From Deltaproteobacteria bacterium (GTDB taxonomy: Bacteria; Myxococcota_A; Polyangia; Polyangiales; Polyangiaceae), in NCBI GenBank assembly GCA_003235365.1, contig QJWJ01000522.1:1-64000 (forward strand): DNA of 64,000 bases, written 5' to 3'. The translations under genes were made by a program, and so were the position numbers. A model generated the notes under the pieces. That model did no database searches. It was not told the origin of the DNA and saw only the letters and a program-made list of their open reading frames with translations. The first letter of the stretch is position 1, and every line of letters starts with the position of its first letter. Below, one piece after another: positions 10,678 to 21,453 of this stretch.

Positions 10678-11070
10678 ATGCAACCGAAGTTTCTTCTGAG
10701 CGCGGCGGCCATCAGCGGGTTTCTCGCCGTTGCCCTCGGCGCTTTCGGAGCCCACGCGCTGAGATCCCGCATCGAGCCCCTGGCGGATGGTGCACGCCGC
10801 CTCGAGTGGTGGACGACAGCTGCTCACTACCACCTAGTGCACTCGGTTCTCCTAGCGGTGCTCGGCCTCGCCCTGCTGCAGCACGAATCAGGCGTCGGGC
10901 GCATCGGCGGCTACGCCCTGATGCTCGGCATCGTTCTGTTCTGCGGTAGCTTGTACGCCATGACGCTCACTGGGATCCGCGCCTTGGGCGCGATCACGCC
11001 TCTGGGGGGGCTCGCCTTCCTCGTCGGCTGGGGAGCGCTCCTCATCGTTGCCCTGCGTTGGCCCAGCTGA
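10678..11070 (+). CDS. DUF423 (YgdD-like) small membrane protein
   Basis: LSAAAISGFLAVALGAFGAHAL N-terminus and four hydrophobic helices typical of DUF423. Confidence 0.85.
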   Translation: MQPKFLLSAAAISGFLAVALGAFGAHALRSRIEPLADGARRLEWWTTAAHYHLVHSVLLAVLGLALLQHESGVGRIGGYALMLGIVLFCGSLYAMTLTGIRALGAITPLGGLAFLVGWGALLIVALRWPS

Positions 11071-11105
11071 GCCGATGGGCATCGCCGCCCACACACCGAC
11101 TCGAC

Positions 11106-12989
11106 TCAAATGGGACCGTGACTCACCCGGGAACTGCTCGGTCCGGTGTCCAGTACTTCTCGCACGCGCTGCAGTAGTACCCGAGGATTGTACGGCTTGT
11201 TCAGCACCAACGCCCCTTTGGACGCCACGTCCTTGGGTAGCAACGTCGATGCATAGCCCGTCGAGAACAGCACGCGAGTACCGGGGCGTATCTCCTCGAT
11301 CTTCCGGTACGCCTGCCACCCGTCCATCTCAGGCATGATCACGTCGAGTAGGACGAGATCGACATGCTCGCTGTGCTCACGGAACATCTCCACGGCGCGA
11401 CGACCGTTGTCCGTCGCCAACACCTCGTAGCCGGCGCGCGTCAGAGCCCGGACGAGCTGATCTCGGACCATGCCTTCATCCTCAGCAATCAGCACGCACT
11501 CCTGGCCACCAACTTGGGGCGCCCGATGCCCTGCATCGACGACGGTTCCACTCTCGGAACGCGGCAAACGCACGATGAACGAAGCCCCCGCCCCCGGTGA
11601 GCTTTCGGCGACAATTGTCCCGCCGTGGGCGGCAATGATGCCTTCGACGACCGACAAGCCCAGACCCGACCCCGCCCCTTTCGTGGTAAAGAACGGTTCG
11701 AAGATACGCAGCAAATTTTCTTCGGGGATGCCCGGCCCTGTATCGGAGATCCTCAGAGCCACCGTCTGCGGCGGTTCGAGAGTGACATCGATCGTCAGCC
11801 GACCGCCGCTGGGCATCGCGTCCCGTGCGTTCACGCACAAGTTGATCATCACTTGGTCGAACTGCTGTTGATCGACTTCGACCCAACACTCGCCCTTGGG
11901 CGAATTGTATTCGAGCTGGATGTTCTCGGGGATCACTCGGCGGAGCATCCGGAGATTGGCAGACACCAACTCGTCGATGTCTGCACGTTGTGGGCTCACA
12001 CGCTGTCGACGCCCCACCGCAAGCAGATGCGCCGTCAGTTCTGCGGCACGCTCCGTCGCCCGCAATGCCTGCGCCAGTTCATCGTCTGCCGATTCCCCCA
12101 AACGCAGGTTCTCGCGCGCAAAATGCAGGTTCCCATCGATGACTTGCAACAGGTTGTTGAAATCGTGAGCCACACCACCCGCAAGCTGACCGACACTCTC
12201 CAGGCGTTGAACGCGATGAAATCGTTCTTCGGCAGCGCGCAACGCTGTCTCCATGACACGCTGCTCCGTCATGTCTGAAACGAGCAGCAAGACGTTGTCC
12301 ATCTCCGCCGAATGCGTGGGAACGACTCGCGTCAGCAGGTATCGCGTGGTAGCGCCGTCGTCGATCAACGTCTCGAGACTTGCCTCGTCGTCGTTCTCGA
12401 ACGCTGCATCGATCGCCGGCTTCGTAGCTTGATACTGCTGCGGGGGAACGAACCGGTGATAAGGCTGCCCCAGCATCTGCTCGACCGTGTATCCCGCCAC
12501 CGGTCTATTGACCCAAACATATCTGTGCTCTCGATCCAACAGCATCACCGAATCGGGAAGGTTTTCGACGATGAGTGCACGCAGGCGAACACTCTCCTGC
12601 AACTCCGCAACGAGCCGTTGATGCTCGGTCAAGTCTTCGGTGATTTGCAGCACGTAGGTCTTGCCTCGAGGCCCAACGAACGGCACCAGTCGCGTCCGAA
12701 GCAACCGCTTGTCCCCCCCAGACAACACGGCATCGTAGTCCAACACCTGCGGGGTGTTGGTTTGGAGCGCAGCATTGACAGTTTCAATCATGCTGTCGCG
12801 ATGCGCGGGAGCAATGAACTCCTCCGTCCGGCGCCCCAAGATGTTTGACAAGTCGCGGCTCAAAGTCCGATTGAGAAACACGACGCGACGCTCGGAATCC
12901 AGACAACTGATGAACGCATTGGATGCGCCAGCCAACGCGGCAAACAACGCTGCATTCAAGCTCTCGTCTCCCGCCCCGACGTCACTCAT
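11106..12989 (-). CDS. Hybrid sensor histidine kinase: PAS-PAS-HisKA-HATPase-REC
   Basis: GGVAHDFNNLLQVI H-box, DTGPGIPEENLLRIFEPFFTTK, C-terminal receiver (VLLDVIMPEMDG, LNKPY). Confidence 0.92.
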   Translation of the reverse strand: MSDVGAGDESLNAALFAALAGASNAFISCLDSERRVVFLNRTLSRDLSNILGRRTEEFIAPAHRDSMIETVNAALQTNTPQVLDYDAVLSGGDKRLLRTRLVPFVGPRGKTYVLQITEDLTEHQRLVAELQESVRLRALIVENLPDSVMLLDREHRYVWVNRPVAGYTVEQMLGQPYHRFVPPQQYQATKPAIDAAFENDDEASLETLIDDGATTRYLLTRVVPTHSAEMDNVLLLVSDMTEQRVMETALRAAEERFHRVQRLESVGQLAGGVAHDFNNLLQVIDGNLHFARENLRLGESADDELAQALRATERAAELTAHLLAVGRRQRVSPQRADIDELVSANLRMLRRVIPENIQLEYNSPKGECWVEVDQQQFDQVMINLCVNARDAMPSGGRLTIDVTLEPPQTVALRISDTGPGIPEENLLRIFEPFFTTKGAGSGLGLSVVEGIIAAHGGTIVAESSPGAGASFIVRLPRSESGTVVDAGHRAPQVGGQECVLIAEDEGMVRDQLVRALTRAGYEVLATDNGRRAVEMFREHSEHVDLVLLDVIMPEMDGWQAYRKIEEIRPGTRVLFSTGYASTLLPKDVASKGALVLNKPYNPRVLLQRVREVLDTGPSSSRVSHGPI

Positions 12990-13342
12990 GCGTAGAGCGA
13001 ATATACCCCAAACGGCGACGAATCCAATCGCGTCGAAGGGCTAGCCTCGCCCGGTTGGGCTCGGCGCCCCGAGGGGGGAAATCCGCAACAGCTCGGCCCC
13101 TTCCCCTGGAACAAACTGAAGCGTTTCGCAGCACTGCGGCGAGGTGCCAGAGCGACAATCATGTTGATTGCCGCGACAAACCAACAACCTAGAGCACCGA
13201 GCTGCGAGCAAGAGTGACCGAACGTGGCCCCGAAAAGCGCCCTCACACCCGCTGGGGGCGATTTTTCGGGGCACTTCCGTGCACAGGCAAGCGGATCGGT
13301 GCTCTCGTTCACATTGTCGAATTCCGGGAAGGCGATCCAACG

Positions 13343-13377
13343 AACGAAGGCCCGGTCATGGAAACCGGGCCTTCGTT
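13343..13377 (-). terminator. Perfect 14-bp hairpin, likely ilvC terminator
   Basis: AACGAAGGCCCGGT (13343-13356) / ACCGGGCCTTCGTT (13364-13377), 7-nt loop, just 3' of ilvC. Confidence 0.75.
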
Positions 13378-13413
13378 GCGCCTCATTCGGCGCGCTGACA
13401 AATCACTGGAGGC

Positions 13414-14424
13414 TCAGCGCTCGGTGACGGCGCGGTTGTCCTTCATCCACGGCATCATGGCGCGCAGCTTGCGACCGACGTCTTCGATGGGGTGGTCCTC
13501 GCCCGCCTTCTCCAGCGCGTTGAACTTCTTACGACCGCTGGCGCACTCCTCGAGGAATTCATCGGCAAACTTGCCGCTCTGGATCTCGCCGAGGATCTCT
13601 TTCATCGCCTTCTTGGTGGCGTCCGTTACCACGCGGGGGCCACGGGTCAGGTCGCCGTACTCGGCGGTGTTGCTGACGCTGTAGCGCATGTTGCCGATGC
13701 CGCCCTCGTAGATCAGGTCGATGATCAGCTTCAGCTCGTGCAGGCACTCGAAGTACGCCATCTCGGGGGCATACCCCGCCTCGACCAGCGTTTCGTAACC
13801 AGCGGTGATGAGCGCGCTCATGCCTCCGCATAGCACTGCCTGCTCGCCAAACAGGTCGGTCTCCGTTTCCTCTTTGATCGAGGTCTCGAGAATGCCAGCG
13901 CGACCGCCACCGATGGCAGACGCATAGGCCAAAGCGACCTGTTTGCTATCACCAGTCGGATCTTCGTTGACGGCGATCAGCATGGGCACGCCACGACCCC
14001 CCGCATACTCACGGCGGACGGTATGCCCAGGTGCCTTGGGAGCAACCAGGAACACGTTCACCCCTTGCGGCGGAACGATCTTCTTGAAGTGAATGCCAAA
14101 ACCGTGTGCGACGGCCAAGTACTTTCCAGCCTTCAAGCCGGGCTGGATGTCTTCGGCGTAGATACGCGGTGCGTGCTCGTCGGGGACGAGCAGCATGACG
14201 ATGTCGCCCCACTCGGCGGCATCCTTGGGATCCATCACGGTCAGGCCCGCCTGCTCGGCGCGCGGCTTGGACTTGCTGTCCGAACGCAACCCGACGCGCA
14301 CGTTCACGCCGCTATCCTTCAGGTTGAGCGCATGGGCATGGCCTTGGCTGCCATATCCGATGATGGCCACCTTCTTGTCGGAAAGCAGGCTCGGGTTTGC
14401 ATCGGCGTCGTAGTAAGCTTTCAT
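13414..14424 (-). CDS. ilvC: Ketol-acid reductoisomerase
   Basis: [42 protein letters not shown]; full-length KARI. Confidence 0.97.
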   Translation of the reverse strand: MKAYYDADANPSLLSDKKVAIIGYGSQGHAHALNLKDSGVNVRVGLRSDSKSKPRAEQAGLTVMDPKDAAEWGDIVMLLVPDEHAPRIYAEDIQPGLKAGKYLAVAHGFGIHFKKIVPPQGVNVFLVAPKAPGHTVRREYAGGRGVPMLIAVNEDPTGDSKQVALAYASAIGGGRAGILETSIKEETETDLFGEQAVLCGGMSALITAGYETLVEAGYAPEMAYFECLHELKLIIDLIYEGGIGNMRYSVSNTAEYGDLTRGPRVVTDATKKAMKEILGEIQSGKFADEFLEECASGRKKFNALEKAGEDHPIEDVGRKLRAMMPWMKDNRAVTER

Positions 14425-14462
14425 CTGGGTTCCTTCTCTCTTCGCGTCTCTATCTTCGGCAC

Positions 14463-14984
14463 TCAAGCGGCGCTCTCGGCACCGTTCTGCTCGGCTTCGG
14501 CCGGCTTAGTAATCGCAATCGGCGCGGAGCGCACCATATTCCGAACGCCCAGGGGCCTGGCCATTTCCAAAAAGTTGTTGATTTCCGCTTCCGTGCCGGT
14601 CACCTCGACGGTGAACAGATCGCGGGCGAAAGCCACGATTCGGCCGTTGCAGAGGCGAACGAGTCGTTCGATCTCTTCGCGACCGTTGGGGCCTGCAGCC
14701 CGCACCGTCGCCAGCAGCAACTCACGCTCGAAGTGCGCCGAGCCCTGCAGATGCAGGACCTTGTAGACACGCACCAACTTGTTGAGTTGCTTGGTGATCT
14801 GCTCGATGACGCGGTCGTCACCACGGGTGGTGAGTACGACGCGGGAACGGTCCTGGTCCATGGTGGTGTTGACCGACAGCGAGTCGATGTTGAAACCACG
14901 ACCACTGAACAAACCAACAATCCTGGCCAACTCTCCAGGGCTGTTGTCTACCAGGATGCTGAGCAAATGCCTGTGCTCGCTCAT
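14463..14984 (-). CDS. ilvN: Acetolactate synthase small (regulatory) subunit
   Basis: ACT-domain start [33 protein letters not shown]. Confidence 0.95.
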   Translation of the reverse strand: MSEHRHLLSILVDNSPGELARIVGLFSGRGFNIDSLSVNTTMDQDRSRVVLTTRGDDRVIEQITKQLNKLVRVYKVLHLQGSAHFERELLLATVRAAGPNGREEIERLVRLCNGRIVAFARDLFTVEVTGTEAEINNFLEMARPLGVRNMVRSAPIAITKPAEAEQNGAESAA

Positions 14985-16807
14985 GATTCCTCCTTGCCGA
15001 AGTCAGGAAAGACCTCGGGGTCCATGACGATCTCGTAATGGGCGGCACCGGCGGGCAACATCGGGAAGACGTTCGATTCCTTGTGCACGATGACGTCCAT
15101 CACGACGGTTCCCGGCGTGTTGAAGCCTTTCTCGAGCACGGCAGCGAGTTCCTCTGGCTTCTCTGCACGCAAGCCCGTCGCGCCGTACGCTTCGGCGATC
15201 TTCACGAAGTCGGGGAAGTACTTCATGCCCACTTCGCTGTAGCGGCGCGAGTAAAACATCTCTTGCCACTGCCGCACCATGCCGAGGAAGTTGTTGTTCA
15301 TGATGACGATCTTGACGTTCAGCTCCTCGTGAACGCACGTCGCCAATTCCTGGATGCACATCTGGAACGAGCCATCACCAGTCACGCAGATGACCGGATC
15401 ATCACCGCTGTAGACGGCCGCACCCATCGCAGCAGGTAGGCCATACCCCATCGTTCCCAGGCCACCCGAGGTCAGCCACTTGCGTGCGTTGTCCGCGGGA
15501 TAGTACTGGGCGGCCCACATCTGGTGCTGGCCGACGTCGGTCGCGCAGATGTAGCGGCCCTTGGTCAACTTGACCAACTCCTCGAACATCAGCTGTGGCT
15601 TGATGCTTTCGGGATCGGCCTTGTACGCCAACGGGTACTTGCTGCGCCACTCGTCGAGCTGTTTCCACCACGCGGTACGCGGTGGCGGCGGCTGATCCGG
15701 CAACGCGGCAAGCAACTGACCGAGCACGGTCTTGGCGTCGCCCACGATCGGAACATCGACCTGAATGTTCTTGTTCAGACTGGTCGGGTCGATGTCGATG
15801 TGGATCTTCTTGGATTTCAGCGCGAACTTGTCGATGCGCCCCGTCACGCGATCGTCGAAACGCGCGCCGACCGCGATGATCAACTCAGCCTCGCTCATCG
15901 CGATGTTCGCGGTATACGTGCCGTGCATGCCGAGCATACCGAGGCACTGCTTGTCGCCCGGGGGGTAACAGCCGAGCCCCATCAGCGTGGGAGTCACCGG
16001 CACGTTGAGCCGCTTGGCGAGCTCCAGCACCTCGGCCTCCGCTCCCGACGCCACCACGCCGCCACCGACGTACAGGATCGTCTTGTCGTAGTGACCGATC
16101 AGTTCGAGCGCTTTGGTAATCTGCCGCGGGTGGCCGGTGATGGTCGGCTTGTACGACGGCAGGTCCACCGTCTCCGGGTAGACGAACTCGCACTCCTGTG
16201 CCGTGATGTCCTTCGGAATGTCGATCAACACGGGCCCGGGGCGACCACTGCGCGCCAGGTGGAACGCCTCTTTGATCGTCGCAGCCAGCTTGGTTACGTC
16301 CTTGACCAAGTAGTTGTACTTGGTGCACGGCCGCGTAATGCCAACGACGTCGGCCTCCTGAAAACCGTCAGTGCCAATCAGGCTCGAAACCACCTGACCG
16401 CTGATCACGACCAGCGGCGTCGAATCCATCATCGCATTCTGCAGCCCCGTGACGACGTTGGTAGCGCCGGGCCCGGAAGTCACCATGGCAACGCCGACGC
16501 GCCCGGTGGACTGAGCCACGCCCTCGGCAGCGTGGACCGCGCCTTGTTCATGCCGAACGAGCACGTGGCGAATACGGTCTTGGGCTTTGTGCAGCTCGTC
16601 GTAAACGTGCAGAATGGCGCCACCCGGATAACCGAAGATGACATCTACCCCCTCCTGGATCAGACACTCCACGACGATCTGAGCGCCGCGCATGACCGGT
16701 GCCTTCTCGGAGGCCGCACTCGATTGGGCAACCTGGGTTGGGGATTGGTGCTGGTTTGGGGTCGTCGCCCCTGGCGCGATACTCACTGCCGACCGAGAGC
16801 CTGACAT
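14981..16807 (-). CDS. ilvB: Acetolactate synthase large (catalytic) subunit; start may be internal (MRGAQIVVECL, ~16693)
   Basis: ThDP enzyme: GYPGGAILHVYDEL, RHEQGAVHAAEGVA, GDGSFQMCIQELAT. Confidence 0.96.
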   Translation of the reverse strand: MSGSRSAVSIAPGATTPNQHQSPTQVAQSSAASEKAPVMRGAQIVVECLIQEGVDVIFGYPGGAILHVYDELHKAQDRIRHVLVRHEQGAVHAAEGVAQSTGRVGVAMVTSGPGATNVVTGLQNAMMDSTPLVVISGQVVSSLIGTDGFQEADVVGITRPCTKYNYLVKDVTKLAATIKEAFHLARSGRPGPVLIDIPKDITAQECEFVYPETVDLPSYKPTITGHPRQITKALELIGHYDKTILYVGGGVVASGAEAEVLELAKRLNVPVTPTLMGLGCYPPGDKQCLGMLGMHGTYTANIAMSEAELIIAVGARFDDRVTGRIDKFALKSKKIHIDIDPTSLNKNIQVDVPIVGDAKTVLGQLLAALPDQPPPPRTAWWKQLDEWRSKYPLAYKADPESIKPQLMFEELVKLTKGRYICATDVGQHQMWAAQYYPADNARKWLTSGGLGTMGYGLPAAMGAAVYSGDDPVICVTGDGSFQMCIQELATCVHEELNVKIVIMNNNFLGMVRQWQEMFYSRRYSEVGMKYFPDFVKIAEAYGATGLRAEKPEELAAVLEKGFNTPGTVVMDVIVHKESNVFPMLPAGAAHYEIVMDPEVFPDFGKEES

Positions 16808-17841
16808 ATGGCGTCTCCCATTTCAGAGGTGGACAGGTTACCCCCCAAATCACGGGTGCGGTGACCTTGCGATAGAACTTCGTCGATTGCCTTCTCGACC
16901 ATGGCGCCCTGTTCGGGCATGCCCAGGCTAGTGTTGAACATCCACGCCACGGAGCCGATCGCCCCGAGCGGGTTGGCGATGCCCTGGCCGGCAATGTCCG
17001 GCGCCGAACCGTGTATCGGCTCGAACAAGCCCGGCCCGTCGCCGAGGCTCGCGCTCGCAAGCAACCCGATCGAGCCGGGAAGCACGGCAGCCGCGTCGGT
17101 CAGGATGTCACCGAACAGATTCGAGGTGACCACGACGTCGAAACGCTTCGGATTGCGGATCAAGTCCATGGCCGCCGAATCGACGTATTGATGCTCGAGC
17201 TTCACATCGGAATACTCTGCCTCGTGCAACTGCTTCACGACGCGACGCCACAGCTGCGACACCTCGAGCACGTTGGCCTTGTCGACGCTGGTGACGAGAC
17301 CACGACGTTTGCGCGCCGCCTCGAAAGCGATGCGCGCCACGCGCTCGACCTCGTGCTCATGGTAACCCATGGTATTGAACGCATAGCTACCCTCGATGCC
17401 GCGCGGCTCACCGAAGTACACTCCGGAGAGCAGCTCCCGGACCACGAGCATGTCGGTTCCATCGACGATGTCCTTCTTCAGCGGGGAAGAATCGATCAGC
17501 GCCGGGATCGATCGCACGGGGCGAAGGTTCGCGTAGACCCCCAGCGCGGCGCGCAGATCGAGCAGTCCCTTCTCGGGACGTCGTTCACCGGGAACTCCGT
17601 CGTACTTGGGGAGCCCCACGGCTCCGAGCAGTACGGCGTCCGCCTTCACACAGGCGGCTCTCGTCGCGTCAGGCAGGGCTTTGTCCCCTGCGTCGAGGGC
17701 TACGCCCCCCATCGGTAGCTCAACTACTTCGAGGTTGCGCCCGGCGCTCTTGCACACGAGCTCCAATACGCGAACCGCTTGGCCGTTGACTTCGGGACCG
17801 ATGCCGTCTCCAGGGAGCGACACGACTTTGATGGTGGTCAT
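16783..17841 (-). CDS. leuB: 3-isopropylmalate dehydrogenase
   Basis: VVSLPGDGIGPEV, RELLSGVYFGEPRG, EPIHGSAPDIAGQGIANP. Confidence 0.96.
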   Translation of the reverse strand: MTTIKVVSLPGDGIGPEVNGQAVRVLELVCKSAGRNLEVVELPMGGVALDAGDKALPDATRAACVKADAVLLGAVGLPKYDGVPGERRPEKGLLDLRAALGVYANLRPVRSIPALIDSSPLKKDIVDGTDMLVVRELLSGVYFGEPRGIEGSYAFNTMGYHEHEVERVARIAFEAARKRRGLVTSVDKANVLEVSQLWRRVVKQLHEAEYSDVKLEHQYVDSAAMDLIRNPKRFDVVVTSNLFGDILTDAAAVLPGSIGLLASASLGDGPGLFEPIHGSAPDIAGQGIANPLGAIGSVAWMFNTSLGMPEQGAMVEKAIDEVLSQGHRTRDLGGNLSTSEMGDAICQALGRQ

Positions 17842-18339
17842 TCCTGCTCGTTCTCCTTGTTGCCGTTTGCTCGCCCCGATTGGGGAGCCTGAGTGGGGCG
17901 ATGTCTGCGCGGCCGCTGCGTGCGTATCTAGTCGTCTCGCGCCCGGATCGCCAACAGGTTGGTGATCACCTGAGCTGTGCGGTCGGTCGTCGCGGGAATC
18001 CACGACAAACGGCCGAGTAGCGCGGGCGGGGACCCAGCCAGGACCCCCTGGACTGGACCCTCGAGCTGGGATCGAACGGACCGTCGACTGTTTTCAGACT
18101 ACGGCGCGAGCCAGCCCAAGCGCGATATTCACTACTGGAACTACTGGGCTGCTCATCCTCGCTCGATTCCGTTACTGTGCCCACTGCCGGGCAGCGGCGA
18201 GAGTATGACGTTTCCCCTCTTTCCTTGCAAGCCGCTTGGCACGGCCAGCTGCGACGAGAACAGAATCCGCTCGCCGCTGTGCACACGTACAGTAACCCGC
18301 TCCCCGGACTCGCAGCGCGCCGGGGCACCAGCCACGACC

Positions 18340-20217
18340 ATGAAGTCACTTTCTTCCTCAGGACGCCGCTCCCCGCTTTTGTATCTGTGCCTCGCGGCGT
18401 GGGTCGGGCTGACCCTGAGCTGCGAAGACGAAGCGGAAGAGCCATCCCTGGCAATCTCGGCCGGTTCACCCCGCTTCGTCGAGGTGACGGAGAAAGCCGG
18501 CCTCGCCTCGAATCACCGCTGGCTGCCCGAGTCGATGGGCGAGGCTGAGGGCTTGGCTGAGCTGCTGACGTTGGTGGGCGGCGCTGCGCTCGGTGACGTC
18601 GATGGCGACCACAACGACGATGTGCTGCTGCTCGGCGGGGACAACGGCGCTCGCTTCTACTTCAACGCGGGCGACGGCACGTTCGACGACGCCACCGAAA
18701 TGGTCGAACTGCAGCTCGACCATTTCTCGACGGCCCCATTGCTGGTCGACGTCGACGCCGACCAGGACCCAGACTTGATCGTCGCCAACGTGCTCACGGG
18801 TGGCGTCGATCTCTGGCGCAACGTCGAGGGTGAACGGTTCGAAAAGGTCGACGGCGCGTTTGGGGAGCTGGGGGCGTTCGCACCAGCAACCGGACTGGCC
18901 GTTGCCGACGTGGACTTCGACGGCGATCTCGACGTGTTCGTGTCGCGCTGGAACGTATTTCGCGACGACGAGAGTCGAGCAGGGCTGCTTTGGGTCAACG
19001 ACGGCGACGGCGAGTTCAGCGATGGGAGCGAAGCGATCACGAGCGCGTTGGGAAGCTTGGGCTGTCAGAAGCTCACCGGTGCGTATTTTTCCCCCTCTTT
19101 CGCCAACCTATCCAACGGTCGTGATCTCGTTCTGGCCCGGCCGAACGGGGCAAGCGTCATCCTTGTCAACACCACCACTTCAGGTGCGAGCCCCAGTTTC
19201 GTCCGTGCAACGCTCACTCGAGACACGGAGGGGCGGAACTCACTGGGCGCTTTGGTTGGGGGCTTGTACGGCGGAAAACAACACTGGGTACAGTCAGGTG
19301 TCGGCGGCATCAGCATCGACGGCCTGCTCGGCGACGCGTCAATCGCGTTGCCCGCCACAGCCTACCTGAAAGACGGCGGCACATGGGTTACGCCCGACAC
19401 CGAGTTGTGCGCCCCCTCGAGCACTCGCGAACCGCTCGATGCCGGCGATGGGGGGCTTGGCCTCCCAGATGGGGATGAGGGCCCCGCGCCCACGGCAGCC
19501 GGAGGAAGCGCGCTCAGCATCGCGTTCCACGACGATACCCATAGCGCGATTGTCACATCGGAACCGATGGGTTTTGTGGTCTTTGCCAATACGTCGGCAG
19601 AAGCCGGTCCCGCCATCGGAGGCTGCTACGCAGACTTCGACAACAACGGTCTATTCGATCTGCTGCAAGTGGCGACCAACCATCCGCCGAGCGACGTCGA
19701 CGCCGGACCCACGGATAGCAACGTTCTTGGCCTCTTTCTCACCGCCTACGATGAACGCGGAGCCCCACAGTTGGGGGACCATGCCAGCTCGAGCGACCTC
19801 ATCAGCACCAAAGACGGTCGCTCCGCGCTGTGCTTCGACTACGACTCGGACGGCGATATCGACGTACTGCTGGTGAACCAGGGTGGCCCGGCCCAGCTCT
19901 TTCGCAACGATCTGGAGCACCCTTCGGAGGGCAACCGCTTCATCGGTGTACGCGTCGAGCCATCCGACAACCTCCCGATCCCCGTGGGAGCCAGGGTTTC
20001 AATTGCGACCAACGAGCGCACCGCATTCGTCGACTTGCAGGTCAACGCAGGGTTTCTCGCACAGGCTCCCTTGCAAGCGCACTTCGGCTTGGCTGAGGAC
20101 GAGGAAGTGCTCCAGCTCAAGGTGACTTGGCCCGACGGCGCGCCGACGACCCTGTTCACCGACGTCCCCGCAAACGACATCTACCGTCTCAAACGGACCG
20201 CGTCCGCAGAGCAATAG
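18340..20217 (+). CDS. FG-GAP/VCBS-repeat lipoprotein with C-terminal ASPIC/UnbV domain
   Basis: Lipobox LTLSC; repeats GDVDGDHNDDVLLL, ADVDFDGDLDVFVS, FDYDSDGDIDVLLVNQGG; UnbV-like C-terminus GNRFIGVRVEPS...TWPDGAPTTL. Confidence 0.85.
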   Translation: MKSLSSSGRRSPLLYLCLAAWVGLTLSCEDEAEEPSLAISAGSPRFVEVTEKAGLASNHRWLPESMGEAEGLAELLTLVGGAALGDVDGDHNDDVLLLGGDNGARFYFNAGDGTFDDATEMVELQLDHFSTAPLLVDVDADQDPDLIVANVLTGGVDLWRNVEGERFEKVDGAFGELGAFAPATGLAVADVDFDGDLDVFVSRWNVFRDDESRAGLLWVNDGDGEFSDGSEAITSALGSLGCQKLTGAYFSPSFANLSNGRDLVLARPNGASVILVNTTTSGASPSFVRATLTRDTEGRNSLGALVGGLYGGKQHWVQSGVGGISIDGLLGDASIALPATAYLKDGGTWVTPDTELCAPSSTREPLDAGDGGLGLPDGDEGPAPTAAGGSALSIAFHDDTHSAIVTSEPMGFVVFANTSAEAGPAIGGCYADFDNNGLFDLLQVATNHPPSDVDAGPTDSNVLGLFLTAYDERGAPQLGDHASSSDLISTKDGRSALCFDYDSDGDIDVLLVNQGGPAQLFRNDLEHPSEGNRFIGVRVEPSDNLPIPVGARVSIATNERTAFVDLQVNAGFLAQAPLQAHFGLAEDEEVLQLKVTWPDGAPTTLFTDVPANDIYRLKRTASAEQ

Positions 20218-20272
20218 TCGTTCTCGAAGAGCACCCTTTACGCCTCGGCAAGTCGTGCTTACCCATGGCTTC

Positions 20273-20695
20273 ATGATCAGCGCCTGCCCGAGCTGCCAAG
20301 CCAAGAATCGTCTGCCCGCCGCGCGACTGAGCGAAGTGGCGCGTTGCGCACGCTGCAAGACACCGATATCGCCGCTGAATCATCCGGTCGAAGTGCAGAG
20401 CGTCGAGGACTTCGACGAGTTGATCAACCAAGCACCGTTCCCGGTATTGGTCGACTTCTGGGCTGAGTGGTGCGGCCCATGCCGCATGGTTGCGCCGGAA
20501 ATGGTCAAGATCGCCGATCAGCGTGCGGGGCGGTTAGTCGTGGCGAAAGTGAACACCGAGGCGCTTGTCCAGATCGCGGCGCGTTACCGCATCGAATCCA
20601 TCCCGACGATGATCCTTTTCCGCCAAGGGCAACCGAGTCAGCGCCTCAGCGGCGCGCAACCCGCCGCGGGTATTCTCCGCGCGTTGAACGTTTGA
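20273..20695 (+). CDS. trxC: Thioredoxin 2-type protein with N-terminal zinc ribbon
   Basis: CPSCQAKNRLPAARLSEVARCARCKTPI plus VDFWAEWCGPCRMVAPE. Confidence 0.93.
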   Translation: MISACPSCQAKNRLPAARLSEVARCARCKTPISPLNHPVEVQSVEDFDELINQAPFPVLVDFWAEWCGPCRMVAPEMVKIADQRAGRLVVAKVNTEALVQIAARYRIESIPTMILFRQGQPSQRLSGAQPAAGILRALNV

Positions 20696-20893
20696 GCTGG
20701 TGCGCTGCGCAGAGCGGTCATCGGCGGAGCATGGCCGCAGCCGCCCGACCGAATGCCGCGACCGTGGGCCAGAGCCCGTTCGCGGACGACACACGCGAAT
20801 CGGGCCTCGAGACGTCGTCAGCGCGATTCCGCCACCGAACTGAAAACCCAATAAATGCAATATGATGAACCGCTCCAACGCGCGAGTCATCAG

Positions 20894-20926
20894 ATTTACC
20901 TTGCGCAACAGTTAACCTTGGTAAAT
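20894..20926. promoter_or_regulatory. Candidate MarR operator: ATTTACC-N19-GGTAAAT inverted repeat
   Basis: 7-bp perfect inverted repeat in a local AT-rich patch ending 10 bp upstream of the MarR start codon. Confidence 0.45.
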
Positions 20927-20935
20927 AGTTTCCCC

Positions 20936-21382
20936 ATGGCAACTCCTGACCTACAGCACGTGCACGAGGCAATCGCGCATTTGCGGCGGTTGACGGAGCT
21001 GTTTCAGAAGCGCCGCGCCCAGCTCGCCTCCGAGGCGGGGTTGACCGAGCAGCAATGGGAGGTGCTCGAACAGATCTCGAGCGAGCATTTCATGCCGAGC
21101 ATGTTCGCCAAGAAGCGTGAAAGTTCAGCCGCCGCGGTCTCGAAGATCATTCGTCAACTCGTCGACAAGGGACTCGTGACCGTTTCACTGGCCGAACAGG
21201 ATGCTCGCCAGCGCCGCTACGAACTGACCGGCAAGGGCGATCAAGTGATTGCAAGCCTCCGGCAAAGTCGCCAAGAAGCAATCGACAAGGTTTGGATGCA
21301 CCAGGACGAGGGGGCTCTGCGGTCCTTCAACGAACTGGCGGGCAACTTGAGTAAGGAACTCGAAGCGCTGCTGCGCGCCTGA
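20936..21382 (+). CDS. MarR-family transcriptional regulator
   Basis: Winged-helix organisation; SSAAAVSKIIRQLVDKGLVTVSLAEQDARQRRYELTGKG. Confidence 0.85.
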   Translation: MATPDLQHVHEAIAHLRRLTELFQKRRAQLASEAGLTEQQWEVLEQISSEHFMPSMFAKKRESSAAAVSKIIRQLVDKGLVTVSLAEQDARQRRYELTGKGDQVIASLRQSRQEAIDKVWMHQDEGALRSFNELAGNLSKELEALLRA

Positions 21383-21453
21383 TGCGCGGTCGGCTGCGCC
21401 GAACGATGGGCACGACGATTCGCTGGCCGGCGTGACTGGCCAAGGAGTGAACA

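Noticed and set aside
15524-16804. 426-aa plus-strand ORF opposite ilvB
   Set aside because: Antisense shadow of a well-recognised acetolactate synthase gene.
18088-18145. Possible minus-strand tRNA-like stretch (CTGGGATCGAACGG...CTGTTTTCAGAC...)
   Set aside because: T-loop-like sequence present, but acceptor, D-arm and anticodon stem do not pair properly; not called as a tRNA.
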